DNA of 64,000 nucleotides, taken from NCBI RefSeq assembly GCF_031846305.1, contig NZ_JAVRHY010000006.1, positions 124,001 to 188,000 on the forward strand. Direction: 5' to 3'. Position numbers and translations under genes: made by a program. Positions 42,901 to 50,291 of this stretch are shown one piece after another. Position 1 is the stretch's first letter; every line of letters starts with the position of its first letter. The notes under the pieces are model-generated. The model saw only the letters and a program-made list of their open reading frames with translations, had not been told where the DNA came from and searched no databases. This DNA comes from Spectribacter acetivorans (GTDB taxonomy: Bacteria > Pseudomonadota > Gammaproteobacteria > Nevskiales > Salinisphaeraceae).

Positions 42901-43382
42901 CGGTTGAACAACCGCCTGTCCCACCAGACCGGCATCGGCAGGCCCACCTCGATATCCGAAAATTCCGGGTGGTGCGGGTTGATGACCACGTTCTGCTCGA
43001 GCCGGGCGACGAAACACGGAACAAGCAAGATCGCGGATCGTGCCTCGGATGCCCAGGAAACGGCGAATGCCCGGCTGGTTGCCTGTCGTCGCGCATCCCA
43101 CCCGGGCAACAAGTCTGGGGTGACGCATTCGTAACTCAGGCCGCGGGGTAGGGTGATCTCCACGTAGTGCTGGTTGGGCGGCATCAGGCCTGATGATGCC
43201 GCCAGCTTTTCCAGCATCGCAGCGCTGTACTGCCGTGACGCATAGATCACCGGCGTGTGCTCGTCGTTCCAGCGGCCGGGGAAGCGTGTCGATCCGGTGG
43301 CATCGAAAATCGGGAACACCCCGCCTGGGTCCCCGATTCGATAGGCCGTGAGTGTTCGGTCCAGCTTCTGCGCTTTGCTCAC
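42897..43382 (-). CDS. RES-domain toxin
   Basis: Toxin of 161 aa of the RES family, whose studied members destroy cellular NAD+. Seen: TAYRIGDP with the first arginine (about 13), TRFPGRWNDEHTPVIYAS (32-49) matching the GGRWN block, an AMLEKLA glutamate (57), and LVPCFVARLEQNVVINPHHPEF near the C-terminus. In most RES proteins the last block reads VPS; here the serine is cysteine. Start codon overlaps the antitoxin stop (ATGA), the usual antitoxin-first operon. Confidence 0.85.
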   Translation of the reverse strand: MSKAQKLDRTLTAYRIGDPGGVFPIFDATGSTRFPGRWNDEHTPVIYASRQYSAAMLEKLAASSGLMPPNQHYVEITLPRGLSYECVTPDLLPGWDARRQATSRAFAVSWASEARSAILLVPCFVARLEQNVVINPHHPEFSDIEVGLPMPVWWDRRLFNR

Positions 43383-43813
43383 GCAGCCGAGCCGTACTTC
43401 AGTCTACCGAGGATATCTTCCACCATGCTTGCGCCGATATCCGTCCCCACGGCCACATCGAAAGGCTTTTGGCCGTCAAGGAACATGTGGGGCCGCTTTA
43501 GAAACTCGCGAGCGGTGTGCTGATCCTGGAAAACGTCCTCGGCGGCCGCCAACACTCTTGCCGCTCTCTCGAATTTCTGGCTTTCAACGCTGTTAAGCCG
43601 TCCAGATTTACGGCGTCGATCGAGCGTTGTTCCTTTCACGAAGAGCTCGTTGATCTGATGATCGGCCAGCATCATGGCGGACTTGACTCGATCCACCACT
43701 GAGGTCGGGAACCCCTGCTCGATCTGCTTGATGAGCATCAGTGGATTATCGAACTCACGCTCATGCAGCCCCAAAATGCTTGCCACGCTGTGTGCCTCGG
43801 TTTGGGTCTCCAT
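43379..43813 (-). CDS. Xre/MbcA/ParS-type antitoxin (DUF2384)
   Basis: Antitoxin partner of the RES toxin (144 aa). ATG 43813 follows AAGGAGG at proper spacing; upstream in-frame codons lie in the operator. The N-terminal half holds the helix-turn-helix-like part (LMLIKQIEQGFPTSVVDRVKSAMMLAD), and the C-terminal half the DUF2384 toxin-binding part (RAARVLAAAEDVFQDQHTAREFLKRPHMFLDGQKPFDVAVGTDIGASMVEDILGRLKYG), strongly typical of the family. Expected to repress its own promoter with the toxin. Confidence 0.88.
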   Translation of the reverse strand: METQTEAHSVASILGLHEREFDNPLMLIKQIEQGFPTSVVDRVKSAMMLADHQINELFVKGTTLDRRRKSGRLNSVESQKFERAARVLAAAEDVFQDQHTAREFLKRPHMFLDGQKPFDVAVGTDIGASMVEDILGRLKYGSAA

Positions 43814-43825
43814 ACCATCCTCCTT

Positions 43826-43853
43826 CATGTGGGGGTCATTATAGCCCCACATG
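43826..43853 (-). promoter_or_regulatory. Toxin-antitoxin operator overlapping the -10 box
   Basis: A 9-bp inverted repeat, CATGTGGGG and CCCCACATG, is separated by 10 bp that contain TATAAT on the minus strand (43838-43843). Binding of the antitoxin complex here would cover the -10 region, giving simple autorepression. Confidence 0.7.
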
Positions 43854-44188
43854 GATGGCGCGCAATCCCCTGGTCGCGAATCCGATCCGTTCTATTGGCA
43901 CCCAGGCGTTTCGCCGGAGATTCCTCATCGGGTCGAGCATGAGATGAGGCGTACCGCCGCGTATTCTCGGGGCTTCCCATAATGCCTGCCGATTTTCCCT
44001 CCTTCCTCATGCACCGGAATCACTTACGACAAGTGATCGTTATCATTAGTGTAATGGCGTTGCTATACGCTGTCTTTTGCCCTTGCGTCCCGCATCAAAA
44101 TCCGTATATTGAAGATAACAAAGGGGGCTATGGGCAATATAAAAGAATGCATATAGCATTGATTCGCCCGCAATCTAGGGTTCACCGC
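43854..44188. other. Intergenic, A+T-richer stretch
   Basis: About 335 bp between the divergent toxin-antitoxin operon and the 44189 operon. Bases 44030-44165 are clearly richer in A+T than the surroundings and likely hold the promoter of the rightward operon, but I could not pick a convincing -35/-10 pair. An open frame from 43982 runs through it without protein-like support. Confidence 0.45.
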
Positions 44189-44494
44189 ATGAAAGGGTGT
44201 CGAGATAACAGCTGCGTCATCGAAAAGCCCACCGGCATGGCCACCAACGGCGGCTGTCGATGTCGCCCGTGGCAGCTCCAAGCGGAGATTGTTCGCCTCC
44301 AGTCCGAGAACTCCAAACTCAAGAGCCTCGGCATCGAGCTCGCCCACGATGCGATTGCAATAGCTGAGGCGACCTACGCGGGCCGACATGCCTACCCCTC
44401 TTATCAGCGCCGGTATGACCGCGACACCGCCGCAGCCTCGGAGATGCTGGCAATCGCCAGGCCCTCCAGCGACATTGACGATGTCCCAGCCTAG
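44189..44494 (+). CDS. Small Cys-containing plasmid protein, unknown
   Basis: Protein of 101 aa. ATG 44189 (MKGCRDNSCVIEKPTGMATNG) is chosen because this opening looks like that of small plasmid and phage proteins and AGGG lies 9 bp upstream; the frame continues back to 43982. Cysteines at 4, 9, 31 and 33 suggest metal or disulfide chemistry. A short helix (LQAEIVRLQSENSKLKSLGIEL) follows. First gene of an operon, overlapping the next by 14 bp. Confidence 0.5.
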   Translation: MKGCRDNSCVIEKPTGMATNGGCRCRPWQLQAEIVRLQSENSKLKSLGIELAHDAIAIAEATYAGRHAYPSYQRRYDRDTAAASEMLAIARPSSDIDDVPA

Positions 44495-45194
44495 TTCCCG
44501 GTCAATGACTAGCCACGCCGATCTTGTCGCCATCGGCGCCGGCTGGGCCAAGCGTGCGCGCTCACGCGGTGGCCCCGGATCCGACATCGTCCTGACTGAA
44601 CCCGGCGCAGGTTTCGGCCAGGAGTCCCCTGACGTGATCGGCTGGAAGCTGAGCGGCCCGGATGGCGGCAGTGTGCTCATCGAAGCCAAGGCCAGTCGTT
44701 CCGATTTCCTGGCGGACCTGAAGAAACCCCACCGTCAAGGTGATGGCGTGGGGAACTGGCGGTATTACCTTTGCCCTGACGACCTGCTTCAACCGGAGGA
44801 GTGCCCCGACGGCTGGGGCCTGCTATATGCCGGTCCGCGCCGGCGGGTGAGGGTGGTCGCCGGACCCCATATCGACACCCATTACAGCCGCCGCACCCAG
44901 GCACTTCGCCAATGGCGGTTCAACGCCGATCTCGAGGCAGAACGCTATCTGCTGGTCGCCTGGCTTCGTCGCGTCGAGTCGCCAGAAGCCACCAACCGGT
45001 TAATCCGACTCGCCCGACAAGATGCCGCCGTCTATGGACGGGCCTACGAAAAAGAACGCAAGACCTGCCAACGTGTGTCCGATCGATTTCTCCGCCTGCA
45101 GCTGGCGATCGAACAGGCTGAGGCTGCCACCCCGGGCATCCGTGATCGCATCGATCAGATTCTTGCCCGCTATGACTCTGGAGCCAAACCATGA
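44481..45194 (+). CDS. PD-(D/E)xK-like nuclease-fold protein, unknown role
   Basis: Protein of 237 aa. ATG 44481 overlaps the previous stop; ATG 44505 is an alternative. The core SVLIEAKASRSDFLADLKKPHRQ (about 72-94) shows the E-x-K strand of a PD-(D/E)xK fold with a preceding acidic DVIGW segment, followed by YYLCPDDLLQPEECPDGWGLLYAGPRRRVRVV, a combination I associate with uncharacterised plasmid and phage proteins. Enzymatic activity is unproven. The C-terminal 80 residues are helical. Overlaps the KfrA-like gene by ATGA. Confidence 0.55.
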   Translation: MSQPSSRSMTSHADLVAIGAGWAKRARSRGGPGSDIVLTEPGAGFGQESPDVIGWKLSGPDGGSVLIEAKASRSDFLADLKKPHRQGDGVGNWRYYLCPDDLLQPEECPDGWGLLYAGPRRRVRVVAGPHIDTHYSRRTQALRQWRFNADLEAERYLLVAWLRRVESPEATNRLIRLARQDAAVYGRAYEKERKTCQRVSDRFLRLQLAIEQAEAATPGIRDRIDQILARYDSGAKP

Positions 45195-46090
45195 GCCAGT
45201 CGCCGTCCCAGGACCGAACGGTCCAACTCAACATCCCCGTGCCTGAGCGTCTCAAGGACCGGTTTGGGGAGATTGCCGAAACCCTGGCGGCCGAATCCGG
45301 CGAGGACATCTCCCGCGCCGAGGTATTCACCCGCCTGCTCGATGGTTTTACCGATCGCGCCTCATTCGGAGAGTCCGTCTCAGCCGAATGGCAAAGCGTG
45401 TCGGCCCGAGTCGGCTTTCATGTCGCCGGGCTGGAGCGTCTCCTTCGCGAGGCGTATCTCTCGGCCGGGGAGGGCCGGCTCGAGGCGCAGCAGGAAGCCG
45501 AACAGGCACGGGCCGCGGCCGATCAAGCCCAGCATCTTTCCGACGATCTCGAAGCCGAGCTCAAACAGGCACAGGCCGATCTCAAGAATGCTGAGAAAGA
45601 AAAGCAGCGCGCCCTCGAGCAGCAGCAGCTTTCACACCAGCAGGCGGTCGACAGCCTTGAGCGCCGGCTGGCCACCGCCACGGCGAAGAACGAGCTCGTC
45701 GAAGAGCTGCGCACCCAGCGAGACAACCACCAGAAAGCCCATGACAACCTCCTGCAGCAGCTCACCGACATGGAGGAGCGAGTCGAGCAGCTCAAGGCCG
45801 AGCTCGACGAGCGCGGCTTCAAGCTGGAACAGGAGCGAGACCGTTATCACCAGGCCGCCGCCAATCTGGCCGAAGCCCAGGCTCGCGCGGCCTCTGCCAC
45901 GGACCGTGCCCAGGACGCACGCCAGGAACTCAGGGCGCTCACTGACAAGAACAGTGAGCTGCGCGAGCAACTTGGTAGCCTCAAGTCCGAGATCCGCTCC
46001 CGAGACGAACTGATCAAGGAGCTGCGCAAGCCCACCAACCGCTCTGGCTCCAAGCCCACCAAGTCCAAGCAGGGTGGAGCAACATCGTGA
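45191..46090 (+). CDS. KfrA-like coiled-coil DNA-binding protein
   Basis: Protein of 299 aa. The first 90 residues (VQLNIPVPERLKDRFGEIAETLAAESGEDISRAEVFTRLLDGF) form a small DNA-binding-type domain with a ribbon-helix-helix or HTH look. From about 100 to 285 it is an almost unbroken coiled coil of Glu, Gln, Arg, Lys and Ala heptads (EAQQEAEQARAAADQAQHL..., ERVEQLKAELDERG...). KfrA of RK2 has this design and supports plasmid partition and regulation. Here it is coupled by a 4-bp overlap to a tyrosine recombinase, so it may help synapsis or bind the recombination site. Confidence 0.65.
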   Translation: MSQSPSQDRTVQLNIPVPERLKDRFGEIAETLAAESGEDISRAEVFTRLLDGFTDRASFGESVSAEWQSVSARVGFHVAGLERLLREAYLSAGEGRLEAQQEAEQARAAADQAQHLSDDLEAELKQAQADLKNAEKEKQRALEQQQLSHQQAVDSLERRLATATAKNELVEELRTQRDNHQKAHDNLLQQLTDMEERVEQLKAELDERGFKLEQERDRYHQAAANLAEAQARAASATDRAQDARQELRALTDKNSELREQLGSLKSEIRSRDELIKELRKPTNRSGSKPTKSKQGGATS

Positions 46091-47241
46091 CTTCCCTGGT
46101 TCCGGTCGAAGTGCCGGAAGCACGGGTGGATTACCTCGTGAAGGAGGTAGGGGGCTTCGACCCCCAGGTGAGGGCGCGCATCCGACATACCCTTCGCACC
46201 GCGATGTCCGAGAGCCTGACCCGCGGCATGGCTCGGGCCGCTCGCTATCACAAGGCCTGGCTGCAGCTGCGTTTCGGGACAACCGCGTCCGACCATTTCC
46301 CGGCCTGGGAACGAGACCACCTCATCACTTTCATCACCGATCACGCCTATGCCCCGCCGGCCAACATCGACGAGCTTCTCTGCCGGCCCTTGCCGGCGAA
46401 TCAACGCAGCCTGAAGAAGCGCCCGGGCGGCTGGAAATTCGCGACCATCGAGCACCATCTTTCGATGCTCACAACCGTGTGCCGTCTACGCGGCATGCCG
46501 GCGCCCAATGACGACGCCACGATTCGATACTTCCTCCAGTCCACCCGCAAGGCCATGGCCAAGGATCCCGGCCGGCGAGAGCGCCTTAGCCAGTCCACGC
46601 CGGCGATTACCCGTGACACCCTGTTCGAGCTGGTAACGCTGCTCGAGGCTGAAAGCCATGCGTCTCACCTGACGCTTTCCCTGTCGGCCAAACGTGATCT
46701 GGCCCTGCTGCTCCTCGGCTTTGGGGCAGGGGGGCGCCGTCGATCGGAGATCTCGGCCATACGCTGCGTCGACCTTGAGGCCGCGGACTATGACGATGAA
46801 TCAACGCTTGCCCTGACTATCCCCCTGTCCAAAACGGACCAGAAGGGCGAGGGCAAACGCTACCTGCTTCCCCCGGTTGCCGCCTCGGCGGTCCGCGACT
46901 GGCTGTCCACGGCGGATGTCGATGCAGGTCCCGTCTTTCGTCGTATCAGCAAATCCGGTCGCGTGCTTCCCTACGGACTGACCCCCGATGGCGTCTACTA
47001 CGTGCTCAAGGCCCGTTTTAAGTCCGTGGGCAAGGATCTGAGCCCCCATTCCTTGCGGGCTGGCTACGTCACTGAAGCCGGCCGTCAGGGCAGGGACCAG
47101 GGGCAAACCATGCGCATGACCGGGCATCGTTCGGTCAGCGCATTCATGGGCTATTTCGACGCCGGCGCGCTGCAGAAGAACGCATCTGTCGAAGTCCTGG
47201 GTGAAGCCCTATCGTCCGCGAAGAAAAAATCCGGCCAGTGA
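46087..47241 (+). CDS. Tyrosine recombinase
   Basis: Site-specific recombinase of 384 aa, starting with GTG overlapping the KfrA-like gene. The catalytic set is complete: Arg218 in GGRRRSEI, Lys249 in LSKTDQ, His321 and Arg324 in SPHSLRAGYVTE, His347 in MTGHRS and Tyr356 in FMGYFDAG. The N-terminal 170 residues are the SAM-like core-binding part. It may resolve plasmid multimers or integrate the element. No att or recombination site was identified. Coding overlap with two partner genes argues for a dedicated complex. Confidence 0.88.
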   Translation: MTSLVPVEVPEARVDYLVKEVGGFDPQVRARIRHTLRTAMSESLTRGMARAARYHKAWLQLRFGTTASDHFPAWERDHLITFITDHAYAPPANIDELLCRPLPANQRSLKKRPGGWKFATIEHHLSMLTTVCRLRGMPAPNDDATIRYFLQSTRKAMAKDPGRRERLSQSTPAITRDTLFELVTLLEAESHASHLTLSLSAKRDLALLLLGFGAGGRRRSEISAIRCVDLEAADYDDESTLALTIPLSKTDQKGEGKRYLLPPVAASAVRDWLSTADVDAGPVFRRISKSGRVLPYGLTPDGVYYVLKARFKSVGKDLSPHSLRAGYVTEAGRQGRDQGQTMRMTGHRSVSAFMGYFDAGALQKNASVEVLGEALSSAKKKSGQ

Positions 47242-47257
47242 AATTGAGGTACCCACC

Positions 47258-47779
47258 ATGAACACGCCCCATCCCCTCCAGCAGGCCTTCCCCAGTCTTA
47301 TGCGCGTGCTGGTCGAAAAGTATCAGGCGCTACCTCAGTGGGCCGCCATTGAAACTGGTTACGGCGAACAGGCCGACCTTCCCATACTGCTCGACATCCT
47401 CAGCAAGCTGCACCACCTCGACGAGGTCAAGGAATTCCAGAACACTTTCGCCGATCGCATCAGCAGCGCCTGGCTCCAGGTCGAGCAGCAGAAGATTCAG
47501 GATGTGGTCGAAGAGGCAGATCACCCAGATCCCATTGAGGCAATTTCGGCAGCCGTGATGGAGCACCTGGCAATGTGCCCCAAGCCGTGGGCCGCTGTGA
47601 AAGACCAGCCCATCTCCTTCCTTGAAAACGAGATCACCACCGTCGTCAACGACCTCTATGGCGATGAATTCCAGGCCAGCGTGCTCAGCGTATCGCCTCT
47701 CGACGAGCACAACCTATCCCCAGTCGACATTACCTTCCGCATCCTTCCGTCCCTGGGCGACCTCCCAGACATTGAATAG
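47258..47779 (+). CDS. Hypothetical acidic protein downstream of the recombinase
   Basis: Protein of 173 aa. ATG 47258 has GAGG 8 bp upstream; the in-frame ATG at 47201 lies within the recombinase gene. Acidic (many Asp/Glu), helical (FADRISSAWLQVEQQKIQDVVEEAD), no membrane segment or known motif. Lies 16 bp after the recombinase stop, so probably the last gene of that operon. Confidence 0.5.
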   Translation: MNTPHPLQQAFPSLMRVLVEKYQALPQWAAIETGYGEQADLPILLDILSKLHHLDEVKEFQNTFADRISSAWLQVEQQKIQDVVEEADHPDPIEAISAAVMEHLAMCPKPWAAVKDQPISFLENEITTVVNDLYGDEFQASVLSVSPLDEHNLSPVDITFRILPSLGDLPDIE

Positions 47780-47873
47780 CTCGGGACTGTTGCGCACACC
47801 AGCCAGGTTGGCCACTCTCTGCGCTGCCATCAAGTAGGCCGTCGCAGCACTCATCATTGGATGAAAATCACAC

Positions 47874-50246
47874 ATGTCCTCCCCAGAATCTGAAGCGGTA
47901 ACCTGCTTCATCGCTCGCTGGGAGTCCTCCGGCGGCTCTGAACGCGCCAACTATCAGCTGTTTCTGGCCGAGCTGTGCGACCTGCTCGATCTGGCTCGGC
48001 CAGATCCGGCGCAGCCTGACAACCGCGACAACGCCTACGTGTTCGAGCGTAGCGTGCACTTCACCGACGCCGACGGCCGCCAGACCACCAATTTCATCGA
48101 CCTTTACCGCCAGGGCTGCTTCGTGTGCGAAACCAAGCAGGGCGTCGACGACCCGGGCGGCTCTGACCTTCTGTCCAACGCCGACAGAGAGACCGAGCGC
48201 ACGCACAAGCTGGGACATGGCAAACGCGGCAGTGGTGTCTGGAACACGGCCATGAAAAAGGCACGAGGCCAGGGGCAGAGGTATATCCGATCATTGCCCG
48301 CTAGCGAAGGCCGCCCGCCGTTTCTTCTGGTGGTCGACGTCGGCTACGTGATTGAGGTTTACGCGGAGTTCACCCGGTCAGGCGGCCAATACACGCCTTA
48401 TCCGGACGCTCGGTCCCATCGCATCGATCTGGCCGAATTGCATGACGAGCGTATCCGCGACCGGCTCCGCGCCATCTGGCTTGATCCGCTCTCGCTCGAT
48501 CCTGCACGGGTCAGCGCCGCAGTCACCCGGGACCTGGCGGCTCGCCTGGCCAGACTTGCCCGATCTCTTGAGGGCGGTGGCCGTGAACCCGACCAGGTGT
48601 CCGCCTTTCTCATGCGGTGCCTGTTCACGATGTTCGCCGAGGACGTCGGCCTGTTACCGGCGAGGGCCTTTACCGATCTTCTGGGCTCACTGCGACAGGA
48701 CCCTGAATTCTTCCGCCCGAGCATGGAGCAGCTCTGGGCAGCCATGAACGCCGGCGGCGCCTCAACCCTGCTTCGGCAGAAATTGATGCGTTTCAACGGC
48801 GGTCTGTTTGCAGAACAGCAAGCGCTGGATCTCACGGAAGATCAGATAGGCCTCCTGGTCGAATGCGCCCAGGCGGACTGGGCGAACGTGGAGCCCGCGA
48901 TCTTCGGCACCCTTCTGGAGCGTGCCCTCGACCCGTCGGAGCGGCACAAGCTCGGCGCCCATTACACCCCGCGCGAGTATGTCGAGCGTCTGGTATTGCC
49001 GACGGTGGTGGAGCCATTACGCGATGACTGGGCCAGTGCCGAGGCCGCCGCCACCCAGCATGAGGCCAACGGCGATACCGACGCCGCGGTTGCCACCATC
49101 GAGGACTTCCTCAAGCGCCTGACCCAGGTGCGGGTACTCGATCCGGCTTGTGGCAGCGGCAATTTTCTCTACGTCACCCTGGAGCACCTCAAGCGCCTGG
49201 AAGGCGAGGTTCTCGATGCGCTGCATGGCCTGGGCGCGAGCCAGACCAGTTTCGAGACCGACGGCATTACGGTGGACCCCCATCAGCTGCTCGGGCTCGA
49301 GGTGAACCCCCGGGCCGTGGCCATTGCCGACATCGTGCTCTGGATCGGGTATCTGCAGTGGCACTTCCGAACCCACGGCAACGTGTCCCCGCCGGAGCCG
49401 GTGCTGAGGAATTTCCACAACATCCGTCACGCTGACGCACTGATTGACTGGGACAACGTCGAGCCGGTGCTCGACGACAACGGCGACGCAGTCACTCACT
49501 GGGACGGGCGAACCACACGGCCTGACCCCGTCACCGGCAACGAGGTACCTGATGACACTGCGCGCTTGCCCGAGCAGCGCTATCTCGGGACTCGCAAAGC
49601 CGTTTGGCCCGCCGCCGAGTTCATCATCGGTAATCCGCCGTTCATCGGGGCCGGGCCGATGCGCGCCGCCCTCGGCGACGGCTATACCGAGGCCGTTCGT
49701 TCGACCTATTCGGAACTTCCGGAATCCTGCGATTTTGTCATGTACTGGTGGCACAAGGCCGCGGAGCTGGCCCGGGCGGGGGAGATCCGGCGATTCGGTT
49801 TTATCACCACCAACTCCCTGCGTCAGACCTTCAATCGTCGCGTGGTGGCGCCTCACCTGGCAGCCAAGAAGCCGTTATCGCTGCTATGGGCGGTTCCGGA
49901 CCATCCCTGGGTCGATGCCGGAGAGGGCGCCGCAGTTCGCATCGCCATGACTGTCGCCGGCCCGGGTGCCCAGGTAGGGCAGCTCAACGTCATCGACGAG
50001 GAGATCGCCGGCGCCGGCGAAGCTCGCGAGGTCCGCTTCAACGCGCGGCGTGGCCAACTTCACGCGAATCTGTCTGTCGGCGCTGACGTCGGATCGGCAA
50101 AGCCGCTTCTCGCCAATAAGGGGCTGAGCTGCCCCGGCGTGAAACTCCACGGGTCCGGGTTCATCGTCACGCCCGAAAAGGCCCGTGAGCTTGAGGGTCG
50201 GCCGGGATTCATACAAAAAACCGCAAAAGTCCGTCTATACCTTTGA
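47874..50246 (+). CDS. Restriction-modification class I DNA methyltransferase, 3'-truncated by transposon
   Basis: The 790-residue product resembles large single-chain R-M or defence methyltransferases of about 1100 aa or more. N-terminal FIDLYRQGCFVCETKQG (about 80-96) is a nuclease-like D...ExK site. VLDPACGSGNFLYVTLEHLK (about 422-441) binds AdoMet, and FIIGNPPFIGAG (about 584-595) carries the NPPF catalytic motif of adenine-N6 methylases. The match stops at about VTPEKARELEGRPGF near residue 778; the last residues QKTAKVRLYL are read from transposon DNA. The lost part should include the target-recognition domain, so the enzyme is probably inactive. Confidence 0.82.
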   Translation: MSSPESEAVTCFIARWESSGGSERANYQLFLAELCDLLDLARPDPAQPDNRDNAYVFERSVHFTDADGRQTTNFIDLYRQGCFVCETKQGVDDPGGSDLLSNADRETERTHKLGHGKRGSGVWNTAMKKARGQGQRYIRSLPASEGRPPFLLVVDVGYVIEVYAEFTRSGGQYTPYPDARSHRIDLAELHDERIRDRLRAIWLDPLSLDPARVSAAVTRDLAARLARLARSLEGGGREPDQVSAFLMRCLFTMFAEDVGLLPARAFTDLLGSLRQDPEFFRPSMEQLWAAMNAGGASTLLRQKLMRFNGGLFAEQQALDLTEDQIGLLVECAQADWANVEPAIFGTLLERALDPSERHKLGAHYTPREYVERLVLPTVVEPLRDDWASAEAAATQHEANGDTDAAVATIEDFLKRLTQVRVLDPACGSGNFLYVTLEHLKRLEGEVLDALHGLGASQTSFETDGITVDPHQLLGLEVNPRAVAIADIVLWIGYLQWHFRTHGNVSPPEPVLRNFHNIRHADALIDWDNVEPVLDDNGDAVTHWDGRTTRPDPVTGNEVPDDTARLPEQRYLGTRKAVWPAAEFIIGNPPFIGAGPMRAALGDGYTEAVRSTYSELPESCDFVMYWWHKAAELARAGEIRRFGFITTNSLRQTFNRRVVAPHLAAKKPLSLLWAVPDHPWVDAGEGAAVRIAMTVAGPGAQVGQLNVIDEEIAGAGEAREVRFNARRGQLHANLSVGADVGSAKPLLANKGLSCPGVKLHGSGFIVTPEKARELEGRPGFIQKTAKVRLYL

Positions 50247-50291
50247 TTTATATGACATTCAGGGAAAACGCGATGATCGGCTGCAACCAAG

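Noticed and set aside
43982..44188. Upstream extension of the 44189 gene with a hydrophobic segment
   Set aside because: Lies in A+T-rich intergenic DNA with no ribosome-binding site; the later start looks more protein-like. A small membrane protein cannot be fully excluded.
50217..50254. A 38-bp stretch beginning GGGATTCATAC as the Tn3 left inverted repeat
   Set aside because: The length fits, but no inverted partner was seen in the window and the usual GGGG start is absent, so the boundary stays approximate.
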